Assembly (NCBI GenBank): GCA_030524585.1
Contig: JAUNGJ010000021.1
Coordinates: 1 to 43,834, forward strand
DNA length: 43,834 bases
Source of the DNA: Eubacteriales bacterium
Lineage (GTDB): Bacteria > Bacillota > Clostridia > Lachnospirales > Lachnospiraceae
Reading direction: 5' to 3'
The notes under the pieces were generated by a model that was not told where the DNA came from, searched no databases, and saw only the letters and a list, made by a program, of their open reading frames with translations. This document shows positions 24,921 to 33,978 of this stretch, one piece after another. The stretch's first letter is position 1, and every line of letters starts with the position of its first letter. The translations under genes were made by a program, and so were the position numbers.

Positions 24921-25415
24921 TTGAAGAATCGGGTAGCATATTTTGGGGTGTTTGTTGCACTTGCTCTGATATTTAGTTATGTGGAATCACTGATACCATT
25001 TCATATTGGAATTCCGGGCGTGAAGCTGGGATTGGCCAATCTGATTATTGTAATTGCACTCTATAAGATGGATGTAAAGTCTGCATTTCTGCTTTCCATA
25101 ACAAGAGTGATTCTGTCAGGGTTTATTTTTGGTAATCTTTTCAGTATCATTTACAGCCTGGCAGGAGGGGTACTGAGCCTGATTGTTATGGCTGTTATGA
25201 AGAAAAATCAGGGGTTCAGTGTTATGGGAGTCAGTATCGCAGGCGGAGTGTTTCATAATATTGGACAGCTGATTGTTGCTATGATTGTGGTAGAGACGTA
25301 CAGTGTGGCATATTATTTACCGGTGTTATTGATTTCAGGACTTGTTACCGGTCTGGTGATAGGAATTGCCGCAGGTGAGATGCTGAAACGTCTGACAAAT
25401 CTTCGGATAGAATAA
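24921..25415 (+). CDS. Gx transporter family membrane protein
   Basis: The 164 residues are almost all hydrophobic, with five or six membrane segments, Gly-rich packing motifs and GIPGVKLGLANLIIV near the N terminus, the hallmark of the family once called heptaprenyl diphosphate synthase component I. That old enzymatic name is not supported by any catalytic residue; the fold is like an ECF-transporter substrate-binding subunit. TTG 24921 is the start, with AGGAGGT at 24908-24914 overlapping the NusG II stop. Beside apbE it is a candidate flavin importer or exporter. Confidence 0.87.
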   Translation: MKNRVAYFGVFVALALIFSYVESLIPFHIGIPGVKLGLANLIIVIALYKMDVKSAFLLSITRVILSGFIFGNLFSIIYSLAGGVLSLIVMAVMKKNQGFSVMGVSIAGGVFHNIGQLIVAMIVVETYSVAYYLPVLLISGLVTGLVIGIAAGEMLKRLTNLRIE

Positions 25416-25466
25416 TGGATTTTGGCAGAACTGGAAATATAGAGGATTGATACATAGGAGAGAGCG

Positions 25467-26075
25467 ATGATTTCTTATATAAGAGGAAGACTTGCAGTAA
25501 TAGAAGAGGATAGGATTATTGTTGACGTGGGCGGCGTGGGATACGGAATTTTTATGCCTGGGAGAGCTATGATGAATCTTCCGAGGATTGGCGATGAGGT
25601 AACTGTTCACACATATTTAAATGTGAAAGAGGACGCCATGCAGCTGTTTGGTTTCCTGACAAGGGATGACCTTGCGGTATTTAAACAGGTCATTACCGTC
25701 AGTGGTATCGGACCCAAGGGAGGCTTAAGCATTCTTTCGCAGCTTTCGGCGGATGATCTGAGATTTGCTGTGCTTGCTAACGATGTAAAAGCAATATCCG
25801 CCGCTCAGGGAATTGGAAAGAAGACTGCTGAGAAGCTGATTCTGGAATTGAAGGATAAACTGAGTATAGAAGATGCACTGGAGCATGTACAGACAGAGGA
25901 GATGAATCCGGCTGCGGTTTCTATGGGGGATGTACAGCAGGATGCGGTGGCTGCCTTAATTGCTTTGGGATATGGAAGTACGGAGGCGCTGAAAGCTGTC
26001 CGCCAGGTTGAGATTACACCGGAGCTTGAGACAGAGGATGTACTGAAGCTGGCATTGAAGAATTTGATGTTTTGA
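25467..26075 (+). CDS. ruvA: Holliday junction DNA helicase subunit RuvA
   Basis: RuvA tetramers bind four-way DNA junctions and load RuvB for branch migration. The 202 residues have the N-terminal OB domain (MISYIRGRL..., VGGVGYGI), the middle helix-hairpin-helix part (VSGIGPKGGLSIL and AAQGIGKKTAEKLILEL) and a C-terminal RuvB-binding domain (DAVAALIALGYGSTEA). AGGAGAG precedes ATG 25467. It is followed by ruvB 20 bases later; no ruvC is present in the window. Confidence 0.97.
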   Translation: MISYIRGRLAVIEEDRIIVDVGGVGYGIFMPGRAMMNLPRIGDEVTVHTYLNVKEDAMQLFGFLTRDDLAVFKQVITVSGIGPKGGLSILSQLSADDLRFAVLANDVKAISAAQGIGKKTAEKLILELKDKLSIEDALEHVQTEEMNPAAVSMGDVQQDAVAALIALGYGSTEALKAVRQVEITPELETEDVLKLALKNLMF

Positions 26076-26094
26076 TATATTTTAGAGGGGAACT

Positions 26095-27093
26095 ATGGGA
26101 AGAAGAATTATTACAACAGAGAATCTGGAGGAGGATCTGAAGATAGAAAGTCATCTTAGACCTCAGTTTCTGGATGACTATGTTGGTCAGGCAAAAGCGA
26201 AGGAGATGCTGAAGATTTATATTGCCGCTGCCAAGGAACGGAAAGAAGCGCTGGATCATGTGCTGTTTTACGGACCGCCGGGGCTTGGCAAGACCACTCT
26301 TGCCGGAATTATTGCCAATGAGATGGGCGTGAATATGAAGGTTACATCAGGTCCGGCGATTGAGAAGCCGGGAGAGATGGCAGCGATTCTGAATAATCTG
26401 CAGGAGGGGGATGTACTGTTTGTAGATGAGATACACAGATTGAACCGGCAGGTGGAAGAGGTGCTTTATCCGGCCATGGAGGATTTTGCCATTGACATTA
26501 TGATCGGAAAGGGTGCCAGTGCAAGATCCATTCGTCTGGATCTGCCAAAGTTTACGCTTGTAGGAGCTACGACTCGGGCCGGCATGCTTACAGCACCGCT
26601 CAGAGACCGATTTGGTGTTGTGAATCGATTGGAGTTTTATACCGTGGACGAGCTTAAGACAATTATCCTCCGGTCTGCTGTGGTGCTGAATGTCAAGATT
26701 GATGAGATGGGAGCAGTGGAGCTTGCAAGACGTTCGAGAGGAACGCCAAGACTTGCCAACCGTCTGCTGAAGCGTGTGCGGGATTTTGCTCAGGTTAAAT
26801 ACGACGGAAGCATTACGAAGGAAGTTGCCGATTATGCGCTGGATCTTCTGGATGTAGACAAATATGGATTGGATCATGTGGACCGGAATCTGCTTCTTAC
26901 AATGATAAGTAAGTTTGGCGGAGGACCGGTGGGACTTGAGACGCTTGCTGCATCGATTGGCGAGGATGCCGGAACGATAGAGGATGTCTACGAACCTTAT
27001 CTGCTGAAGAACGGATTTATCCAGAGGACTCCCAGAGGGCGTATAGCTACAGATCTGGCTTATGGGCATCTGGGAATTTCTGTCTCAAAATAA
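26095..27093 (+). CDS. ruvB: Holliday junction DNA helicase motor RuvB
   Basis: RuvB is the AAA+ hexameric motor that drives branch migration. Walker A ([11 protein letters not shown]), Walker B (VDEIHR), sensor 1 (LVGATTRAG), the Arg-finger region (PLRDRFGV) and the C-terminal winged-helix DNA-binding domain ([17 protein letters not shown]) are all visible. The 332 residues are normal. GAGGGGA precedes the ATG at 26095. Confidence 0.98.
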   Translation: MGRRIITTENLEEDLKIESHLRPQFLDDYVGQAKAKEMLKIYIAAAKERKEALDHVLFYGPPGLGKTTLAGIIANEMGVNMKVTSGPAIEKPGEMAAILNNLQEGDVLFVDEIHRLNRQVEEVLYPAMEDFAIDIMIGKGASARSIRLDLPKFTLVGATTRAGMLTAPLRDRFGVVNRLEFYTVDELKTIILRSAVVLNVKIDEMGAVELARRSRGTPRLANRLLKRVRDFAQVKYDGSITKEVADYALDLLDVDKYGLDHVDRNLLLTMISKFGGGPVGLETLAASIGEDAGTIEDVYEPYLLKNGFIQRTPRGRIATDLAYGHLGISVSK

Positions 27094-27115
27094 TGAAAAA
27101 CAGTTGGTTTTTCAT
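27093..27115 (+). terminator. Hairpin after ruvB, possible weak terminator
   Basis: ATGAAAAAC (27093-27101) pairs perfectly with GTTTTTCAT (27107-27115). The stem is AT-rich and only a short T-run follows. Confidence 0.4.
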
Positions 27116-27132
27116 GCTTTATAGTTTATAAT
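27104..27132 (+). promoter_or_regulatory. Promoter for zapA
   Basis: TTGGTT (27104-27109), 17-base spacer, perfect TATAAT (27127-27132). Confidence 0.55.
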
Positions 27133-27166
27133 AAGTATAGTTTATAGGAAAGTGTGGGAGGTTGCG

Positions 27167-27580
27167 ATGGCATCATCAAAGAATTACACAGAAGTATTAA
27201 TAGGTGGGAAGGTCTTTACCTTAAGTGGATTTGAGAGTGAAGAATATTTGCAGAGAGTATCTACTTATCTGAATCATAAACTGGAAGAATGCACAAGCAG
27301 CGAGGGCTATCGCAAGCAAAGTGCGGAGACAAGAAGTATTCTGCTTGCATTGAACATTGCAGATGATTATTTCAAGGCAAAGAAGCAGGGAGGCACTCTG
27401 GAGAGCGATATCGAGGCCAAAGATAAAGAGATGTACGATCTGAAGCATGAACTGATATCTGTACAGATTAAGCTCGAGAATGCAGATAAGGCGCTGGATA
27501 AGCTGAAGGAAGAGAACAAGGCGCTGCAGATGAAGATCGTGCAGCTGGAAACTGAGATGAAGAATAGGAAGAGTAAATAG
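27167..27580 (+). CDS. zapA: Cell division protein ZapA
   Basis: ZapA binds FtsZ and bundles its filaments at the division site. The N-terminal ~90 residues match the family (VLIGGKVFTLSG, then the helix with LLALNIADDYFKAK). The last ~50 residues are a coiled coil rich in Lys, Glu and Leu heptads. ATG 27167 (137 aa) follows GGGAGG at 27156-27161; the GTG at 27152 would place that site inside the gene. It sits between ruvB and a U32 peptidase, an arrangement known in Clostridia. Confidence 0.9.
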   Translation: MASSKNYTEVLIGGKVFTLSGFESEEYLQRVSTYLNHKLEECTSSEGYRKQSAETRSILLALNIADDYFKAKKQGGTLESDIEAKDKEMYDLKHELISVQIKLENADKALDKLKEENKALQMKIVQLETEMKNRKSK

Positions 27581-27602
27581 GCTGTCAGATGACAGCCTTT
27601 AT
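27579..27602 (+). terminator. Short hairpin at the zapA stop, possible weak terminator
   Basis: AGGCTGTCA (27579-27587) and TGACAGCCT (27590-27598) are perfectly complementary, then TTTATTAT. It overlaps the zapA stop codon. Confidence 0.5.
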
Positions 27603-27640
27603 TATCGTATAGAAACTTCTTTTTATACTGGGGAGTACTT

Positions 27641-29785
27641 ATGAGACAGATGATTGAGATTTTGGCACCGGCAGGTGATTATGAAACGTTAAAAGCAGCA
27701 GTAGCTGCCGGGGCAGATGCTGTATATGTAGGCGGTGAGCGGTTTGGAGCGCGCGCCTATGCGAAGAATTTCAGTAATGAAGAATTGCTGTCGGCGATTG
27801 ATTATATCCATTTGCATGGAAGGAAATTGTATCTGACGGTTAATACGCTTGTAAAAGAACGGGAGTTTGCCGATCTGTATGACTATCTGCAGCCTTTTTA
27901 TCAACAGGGATTGGATGCAGTGATCGTTCAGGATGTCGGTGTGATGGATTTTGTTCGGAGACAGTTTCCGGGACTTCCCATCCATGCCAGTACACAGATG
28001 ACAGTCACCAATGTGATTTCAGCGAAATATCTGGAATCAGTTGGAGTGGAGCGGGTCGTGCCGGCAAGGGAACTGTCTCTTAAGGAGATTCAGAAGATTC
28101 GGCAGGATACAGACCTTGAAATCGAGTGTTTTGTGCATGGAGCTCTGTGTTACTGCTACTCGGGGCAGTGTCTGCTCAGCAGCATGATCGGAGGAAGAAG
28201 CGGCAATAGAGGACAGTGTGCACAGCCCTGCAGACTTCCGTATAAAGTCGGAGATAACCGGGCCAGTGATATTCTGAGCCTAAAGGATCTCTGTACCATA
28301 GAAGCAATTCCCAATCTAATCGAAAGTGGTATTACTTCCTTTAAAATAGAAGGACGTATGAAGCAGCCCGGATATGTAGCTACAGTGACGGGGCTGTATC
28401 GTAAATATGTGGATCTATACCGGCAGTGTGGAAGAAAGGGCTTTCGTGTATCAAAGAGTGACCGGGCAAAATTGGAAAATGCATATCAGAGAAGAGGATA
28501 TTGTGACGGATACTATTATAAACATAATGGAAGAGAAATGCTGTCTCTTGAGAGACCGAAGCAGGAACACAATCCGGAAAAGATACAGGATACGGAGTGT
28601 CAGGAAAAAATTAATGGTAAATTAATACTTTCTCCGGGAAAACATGCTAAACTGTATCTGCAGTATGGTGAAATTTGGCAGGAAGTGACTGGAGGAATCG
28701 CAGAGCGGGCGGCAAAACAGCCCATTACCCGAGAACGGGTAGAAAAACAGATGCGAAAGACCGGAAATACACCGTTTGTTTTTGACCAGCTGGATATTTT
28801 TATTGATGAAGAAGTTTTTGTTCCGATTCAGACTCTTAACGAACTTCGAAGGCAGGGTCTGGAAGCTTTAGAGAAGCGTATTGTACAGCAGTATCGCAGG
28901 AAGCCCGGAAGGAGGATTCCTGACCCGGATCTCTGCAGCAGCTGTAGCTTAAAGAAGCAGGATGAGATGCGGCTGACCGCAGCCGTCGAATCACTGGAGC
29001 AGCTGGAAGTGGTAACCGCTAATCCCTGTGTTTCAAGAATATATGTGGAGGATGCGCTGTGGGAAGCCCGTGAGAGCAGAGAGGCAGTAAAAGAATTGGT
29101 CCTGGCGGCTAAAGCTGCTGAAAAGCAGGTGTATTTTTCTATGGCGAGGATCTTCAGGCAGGAAGCGAAGCAGATTTACGACAGACATTTTGCAGAGCTG
29201 GCAGAGTGTTTTGACGGTGTACTGGTGCGTAATCTGGAAAGTTATTTATATGTAAGAGAATTTAGGAAGGAGATTCCATCTGTTACTGACAGCAGTGTGT
29301 ATCAGTGGAATCTGTATTCCAAACGTTGGTGGGAAGAGATGGGTATTGAAGCCGCCACGGCACCGGTGGAGTTAAACCGGTGGGAGCTTCAGGAGCTTGG
29401 CATTCAGAATATGGAAATGATCGTATATGGGTATCTTCCGGTTATGGTATCAGCAGGATGCGTGAAAAAAAATACCAGAGGATGTGACAGACACAGTGGC
29501 TTTCTTACAATGAGAGACCGACAGGACAGAAAAAATACCGTGAAAAATGAATGCAGTTACTGCTATAATGTAATCTATAATTCTGCACCGCTTATGCTGC
29601 ATAATCAGTACAAAGAACTGTGCAGTCTTCAGCCAAAGGCGCTGCGGCTGCAATTTACTGTAGAAGATAAGAAGCGGACCAAAGAAATACTGAAATTATT
29701 CACGGCATTATATCTGGAGGGGCAGATTGATTCTGTTCCGGACATGGAATTTACAAAGGGTCATTTCAAAAGAGGTGTAAAGTAG
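27641..29785 (+). CDS. U32 family protein (peptidase/RNA hydroxylation family) with DUF3656 region
   Basis: The N-terminal ~280 residues are a U32 barrel with EILAPAGDYETLKAAVAAGADAVYVGG at the start and the signature around CFVHGALCYCYSGQC, SSMIGGRSGNRGQCAQPCR. Family members once called collagenases include enzymes that hydroxylate tRNA or 23S rRNA (TrhP, RlhA), using an iron-sulfur cluster bound by such cysteines. The longer form, 714 residues, carries a middle domain of the DUF3656 type and a C-terminal extension with further cysteines (ECSYCYN). The modified RNA cannot be told from sequence. GGGGAG lies before ATG 27641. Confidence 0.88.
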   Translation: MRQMIEILAPAGDYETLKAAVAAGADAVYVGGERFGARAYAKNFSNEELLSAIDYIHLHGRKLYLTVNTLVKEREFADLYDYLQPFYQQGLDAVIVQDVGVMDFVRRQFPGLPIHASTQMTVTNVISAKYLESVGVERVVPARELSLKEIQKIRQDTDLEIECFVHGALCYCYSGQCLLSSMIGGRSGNRGQCAQPCRLPYKVGDNRASDILSLKDLCTIEAIPNLIESGITSFKIEGRMKQPGYVATVTGLYRKYVDLYRQCGRKGFRVSKSDRAKLENAYQRRGYCDGYYYKHNGREMLSLERPKQEHNPEKIQDTECQEKINGKLILSPGKHAKLYLQYGEIWQEVTGGIAERAAKQPITRERVEKQMRKTGNTPFVFDQLDIFIDEEVFVPIQTLNELRRQGLEALEKRIVQQYRRKPGRRIPDPDLCSSCSLKKQDEMRLTAAVESLEQLEVVTANPCVSRIYVEDALWEARESREAVKELVLAAKAAEKQVYFSMARIFRQEAKQIYDRHFAELAECFDGVLVRNLESYLYVREFRKEIPSVTDSSVYQWNLYSKRWWEEMGIEAATAPVELNRWELQELGIQNMEMIVYGYLPVMVSAGCVKKNTRGCDRHSGFLTMRDRQDRKNTVKNECSYCYNVIYNSAPLMLHNQYKELCSLQPKALRLQFTVEDKKRTKEILKLFTALYLEGQIDSVPDMEFTKGHFKRGVK

Positions 29786-29793
29786 GTGATAAA

Positions 29794-31272
29794 TTGGTAA
29801 ATATTATTGTAGAGCTTTCAAAATATTTAATAATAGTCATAATCATCATGTATACTTATCTGTGTTTTACCATATTTGGATATCATGATGCCGAGAAAAA
29901 ACGAAAAATGCTTCGCAGACAGAATGTTTTAATGTTTATGCTGCAGCTGATTGCGTTTATTGTTCTATATCTTGAAATGAATGATATAAAGGTCGCAGGA
30001 TTTTATCTGGCACAGATGATTCTGTTTGCGCTTACAATTTTGCTGTATACACATATTTATCCCAAGGTTTCAAGGCTTGTGGTTAATAATATGTGCATGC
30101 TGCTGTGTATTGGATTGATTATGCTGACGCGTCTGTCCTATGAGAAGGCAGTAAAACAGTTTGTGATTGCTTCCTGCGCAATTGCGTTAAGTCTCGTGAT
30201 TCCGATTATCATCAGAAAAGCAGGTTTTTTATCTGAATGGCGCAGGTTTTACGCGATTGTAGGACTTATTTCGCTGGGGGTGGTTGCGGTTCTTGGCCAG
30301 GTATCTTATGGCGCCAGGCTGGGATTTACCATTGCCGGTATCAGTATTCAGCCATCAGAACTGGTGAAGATTGTATTTGTGTTTTATGTCGCGGCTAGCT
30401 TTAAGGCATCCAGAGAGTTTAAGAATGTAGTCATCACCACCGTGATTGCGGCAGTACATGTTCTGATACTGGTTGCTTCTACAGACCTTGGAGCGGCGCT
30501 GATCATCTTTGTTGTATATCTGATTATGCTTTATGTAGCCACCAGGCAGCCGCTGTATATGGCGGCAGGGCTTGCAGCTGGCAGCGGAGCGGCTGTGGTT
30601 GCGTATTACCTGTTTGGTCATGTCAGAACCAGAGTTGTGGCATGGAAAGATCCCTTTGCCTGCTATGATAACGGCGGATATCAGGTGGCACAGTCGCTGT
30701 TTGCAATTGGAACCGGCGGGTGGCTTGGCATGGGGCTTTGCCAGGGACAGCCGGATAAGATACCGGTGGCCGCAGAAGATTTTATCTTTTCAGCTATTGC
30801 AGAAGAGCTGGGCATTGTATTTGCCATGTGTCTGATACTGATCTGTCTGAGCTGCTATGTGATGTTTCTAAATATTGCCATGCAGCTTCGCAGTCAGTTT
30901 TATAAGCTTGTAGCATTGGGATTGGGAACCTGCTATATCTTCCAGGTATTTCTTACCATCGGAGGAGTAACGAAGTTCATACCTTCTACAGGTGTGACGC
31001 TTCCGTTAGTTAGCTACGGGGGAAGCTCACTTTTAAGTACACTGATTATGTTTGCAATTATTCAGGGACTCTATATCCTGAGAGAAGACGAGGAAGAGAC
31101 GATTGAAAGAAAGAAAAGGGAACAACAGCAGTTACGAATTGAAAGAAGCAGAAAACAGAGAACGAAAGAAGCAGGAGCGAAAGCAGTTAAGCCGTCAGGA
31201 ACGGAAAGCGGCGAAAAGAAACGACAGGCGCCGGGAAAAGAAAAAGCACGCCCGAAACAAAGAGTTCGCTAG
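29794..31272 (+). CDS. SEDS-family peptidoglycan glycosyltransferase (FtsW/RodA/SpoVE)
   Basis: SEDS proteins polymerise lipid II into glycan strands together with a class B penicillin-binding protein. The 492 residues hold about ten to twelve membrane segments; the family motifs are GISIQPSELVKI, the ASTDLGAALIIF segment, AEDFIFSAIAEELG and FIPSTGVTLPLVSYGGSS. The last ~80 residues form a highly basic cytoplasmic tail. TTG 29794 is the start (AGGTGA upstream). Its last 170 bases also encode the N terminus of the PBP gene in another frame. FtsW, RodA and SpoVE cannot be told apart with confidence here. Confidence 0.92.
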   Translation: MVNIIVELSKYLIIVIIIMYTYLCFTIFGYHDAEKKRKMLRRQNVLMFMLQLIAFIVLYLEMNDIKVAGFYLAQMILFALTILLYTHIYPKVSRLVVNNMCMLLCIGLIMLTRLSYEKAVKQFVIASCAIALSLVIPIIIRKAGFLSEWRRFYAIVGLISLGVVAVLGQVSYGARLGFTIAGISIQPSELVKIVFVFYVAASFKASREFKNVVITTVIAAVHVLILVASTDLGAALIIFVVYLIMLYVATRQPLYMAAGLAAGSGAAVVAYYLFGHVRTRVVAWKDPFACYDNGGYQVAQSLFAIGTGGWLGMGLCQGQPDKIPVAAEDFIFSAIAEELGIVFAMCLILICLSCYVMFLNIAMQLRSQFYKLVALGLGTCYIFQVFLTIGGVTKFIPSTGVTLPLVSYGGSSLLSTLIMFAIIQGLYILREDEEETIERKKREQQQLRIERSRKQRTKEAGAKAVKPSGTESGEKKRQAPGKEKARPKQRVR

Positions 31273-32647
31273 GGTTACCTATGCATTTGTTGCACTGTTT
31301 CTGGTGATGATGGGATATATTGGGTATTTCACGGTAGTGGACAGCAGGGAAATTATTAACAGCCCCTACAATCCAAGGCTGGATTCTATGGCGGATCGGG
31401 TCGTTCGGGGAAAGATTCTTGACCGGAATGGCAATGTGCTCGCTGAGACGGATACGGCTGAGGATGGAAGTGAGTACCGCTATTATCCCTACGGAGAGAT
31501 ATTTGCACATGTTGTGGGGTATTCTACTCAGGGAAAATCTGGCTTGGAGTCTACTGAGAATTTTGATCTCCTTACATCCAATGCGTTTATTTTGGAAAAA
31601 CTGAAAAGAGAGTTTCAGGATCAGAAGAATATTGGCGACAATGTGGTCACTACGCTGGATGCAGACCTGCAGAGTTCTGCTTACTACGCGCTGGGCGACA
31701 ACAAAGGCGCGGTAATTGTCATAGAGCCGAGTACCGGTAAGATACTGGCAATGGTCTCTAAACCATCCTATGACCCGAATTCCGTTGTGGCGGATTGGGA
31801 TTGGTTAAATTCAGATGAGGACAGTATTCTGCTGAATCGCGCGACACAGGGAATGTATGCGCCCGGTTCAACATTTAAGATTGTGACGGCTCTGGAGTAC
31901 ATGAGGGAGCATCCAAATGATTATTCCGCTTATACCTATGAATGTGTGGGTGAGATCACGTATGGGGATGCTACGATTCCGTGTGCGAATCATGCGGTCC
32001 ATGGGGGAGAAGATCTGGCAGCCTCCTTTGCCAATTCCTGCAATGCGTCATTCTGTAATATTGGCATGAATCTGGATGTTTCCCAATATCGTAAAACGGC
32101 ATCGGAGCTGTTGATCGGTTCAAAGCTTCCGGGAGATTTTGCCGTAAGTAAGAGCCGCTTTCTTCTTGACAAGAATGACTCGGTGGCAGAGAAAATGATG
32201 ACGGCGATGGGACAGGGGAAAACACAGGTAAGTCCTTATCAGATGGCATTGATTACTGCTGCGGTAGCAAATGGCGGTTCATTGATGCGTCCTTATCTGG
32301 TTGATTCTGTTACAAATTATACAGGAACAATTATATCAGAGACGACGCCGGAGAAATATAAGGATTTGATGACATCTTCGGAAGCAGCGCAGTTAAAGGC
32401 ATATATGGCAGATGTTGTGAATTATGGAACCGGGTCTGTTCTGAGCGGGCAGGCATATTCCGCAGCAGGAAAGACGGGAACTGCCGAGTACAGTATGGAT
32501 TCCTCTGATCAGACGCACTCCTGGTTCGTTGGATTTACAAATGTTGATAATCCGGAGCTTGTGATCAGCGTGATTGTGGAAGAATCTAACGGCAATACGA
32601 GAGCAGTTGATGTTGCAAAACAGATATTTGACAGCTATTATTACTAA
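31103..32647 (+). CDS. Class B penicillin-binding protein (transpeptidase)
   Basis: This enzyme cross-links peptidoglycan and is the cognate partner of the SEDS protein before it. Its 514 residues contain a basic cytoplasmic tail (~55), one membrane helix (~57-80), a short pedestal region and a transpeptidase domain with SxxK at Ser256-Lys259 (GSTFKIV), SxN at Ser312-Asn314 (NSCNASF) and KTG at Lys457 (KTGTAEY). It resembles PbpA-type proteins, shorter than PBP2. TTG 31103 follows GAGGA; no ATG occurs before the membrane segment. TTG 31139 is a later alternative with no site. It overlaps the SEDS gene by 170 bases. Confidence 0.9.
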   Translation: MKERKGNNSSYELKEAENRERKKQERKQLSRQERKAAKRNDRRREKKKHARNKEFARVTYAFVALFLVMMGYIGYFTVVDSREIINSPYNPRLDSMADRVVRGKILDRNGNVLAETDTAEDGSEYRYYPYGEIFAHVVGYSTQGKSGLESTENFDLLTSNAFILEKLKREFQDQKNIGDNVVTTLDADLQSSAYYALGDNKGAVIVIEPSTGKILAMVSKPSYDPNSVVADWDWLNSDEDSILLNRATQGMYAPGSTFKIVTALEYMREHPNDYSAYTYECVGEITYGDATIPCANHAVHGGEDLAASFANSCNASFCNIGMNLDVSQYRKTASELLIGSKLPGDFAVSKSRFLLDKNDSVAEKMMTAMGQGKTQVSPYQMALITAAVANGGSLMRPYLVDSVTNYTGTIISETTPEKYKDLMTSSEAAQLKAYMADVVNYGTGSVLSGQAYSAAGKTGTAEYSMDSSDQTHSWFVGFTNVDNPELVISVIVEESNGNTRAVDVAKQIFDSYYY

Positions 32648-32663
32648 TAGAATGAGGTGTATG

Positions 32664-32987
32664 ATGAGATACTATAGATACCTGTATTTTTCGGATGGAT
32701 TGGAAAAAAAGAGAGAAAAAATTATACGTAAAATCGAAAAGGGCAAATTTCAGCCAACCATACATTTGCTGGTTCTTTCGGCAAATGAAAGGAACCAGCT
32801 TGAGATTTTAAATTCTATTTATCTGCTCCAGCCGAATTACCCTAAGGAAGATCTGTTTGTAGTTGGTATTGCAGACAATTACGACAATGCGTTGGAACTT
32901 GTGGAAAAAATCTCCCAGGAGGTGTATGATAATACCAAAGGAGCAAACATTCGGGACTATATTCTCATGAAAGAACAGGAAGGCTGA
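32664..32987 (+). CDS. Unknown 107-residue soluble protein
   Basis: I do not recognise the family. The protein begins MRYYRYLYFSDGLEKK, has a basic helix, then an alpha/beta pattern (HLLVLSANERNQLEILNS, DLFVVGIADNYDNALELVEKI) and no membrane segment. ATG 32664 is chosen for GAGGTG at 32654-32659; ATG 32661 is only 1 base away from that site. It follows the PBP gene by 16 bases and precedes the DUF2953 gene by 1 base, so it is in the same operon. This suggests, but does not show, a tie to the envelope or sporulation. Confidence 0.75.
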   Translation: MRYYRYLYFSDGLEKKREKIIRKIEKGKFQPTIHLLVLSANERNQLEILNSIYLLQPNYPKEDLFVVGIADNYDNALELVEKISQEVYDNTKGANIRDYILMKEQEG

Positions 32988-32988
32988 T

Positions 32989-33960
32989 ATGCTACATATT
33001 TTACTTTTTATTTTAAAAATAATAGGTATTTTGCTGGCGGTGATATTAGGAATCATTGTACTGTGTATCTGTGCCGTCCTGTTTGTGCCGATCTGTTACC
33101 GGGCAGAAGGAGCCGGCAGCGGCACACTGGAGGATGCAAAGCTGCACGGACAGGTCAGCTGGCTGTTTGGACTTGTGAAGGTGGTTGTGGATATTAGAAA
33201 TAAAATTCCGGAATACTATATTAAGATTGCCTGGAAAAGGCTTGGAGGCCAAAAAAAACCAGCACAGGAAAGAGAGGATGCAGCCTATGAGAAGCATGCA
33301 GAGGAACAGAAGGATTTTTCGGAAATTCGGGAAGAGACGGATTATGACCGGAAAGCGGAAGAAATTAGGATATTGGAAGAGCCTGAGGAGCCTGCAGAAG
33401 TTCCTGCGAAGGAGAATGAAAACCGTCGGGAATCTCAAAAAACGCCTGAAAAAGAATCCCAGGTATCTGACCGAGCTCAGGAAGAAACTGAATCTCATGG
33501 CAGGGTTTCTGGTATCAGCGATAAGATCAAGGGGATCTGTGAGAAGATAAAATGTACAATTCGGAAATTCTGTGATAAAATAAGGTCAATATCAGAAAAA
33601 AAGGATCGGCTGGCGGAATTTATCTCTGATGAAACTCACCTTCATGCATTTGAAAAAGCAAAGCAGGAAGTGTTCAGGCTTTTGAGACGGCTGTCTCCGA
33701 GAGTGCTGAAGGCTAATATCCATTATGGATTTGAAGATCCGGGATTAACTGGAAAGGTTCTGGCGTGTCTGAGTATTCTTTATCCTTTCGTGGGTGAACA
33801 TGCACAGATAACACCTGATTTTCAGGAGGAAGTATTAGAAGGAGAGATTCGGCTCAGGGGACGGATCTTTATAGTGCATCTGGCCGCGTTGGCTGTGAAT
33901 ATGCTGCTGTGCAGAGATGTACGGCGAACAATAAAAGATGTAAAGGAATTCAGATTATAA
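32989..33960 (+). CDS. DUF2953 membrane protein
   Basis: The first ~37 residues are a long hydrophobic segment (LLFILKIIGILLAVILGIIVLCICAVLFVP). The middle (about 85-205) is a highly charged, Glu/Lys-rich stretch likely to be disordered or coiled. The C-terminal ~100 residues carry the DUF2953 features with RLSPRVLKANIHYGFEDPGLTGK and a final hydrophobic-basic segment. Genes of this family commonly lie next to gerW/ytfJ in spore formers, as here, so a part in sporulation is plausible. The charged middle makes the protein longer than typical members. Confidence 0.8.
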   Translation: MLHILLFILKIIGILLAVILGIIVLCICAVLFVPICYRAEGAGSGTLEDAKLHGQVSWLFGLVKVVVDIRNKIPEYYIKIAWKRLGGQKKPAQEREDAAYEKHAEEQKDFSEIREETDYDRKAEEIRILEEPEEPAEVPAKENENRRESQKTPEKESQVSDRAQEETESHGRVSGISDKIKGICEKIKCTIRKFCDKIRSISEKKDRLAEFISDETHLHAFEKAKQEVFRLLRRLSPRVLKANIHYGFEDPGLTGKVLACLSILYPFVGEHAQITPDFQEEVLEGEIRLRGRIFIVHLAALAVNMLLCRDVRRTIKDVKEFRL

Positions 33961-33978
33961 AACAGGAGGAAGAATCAG

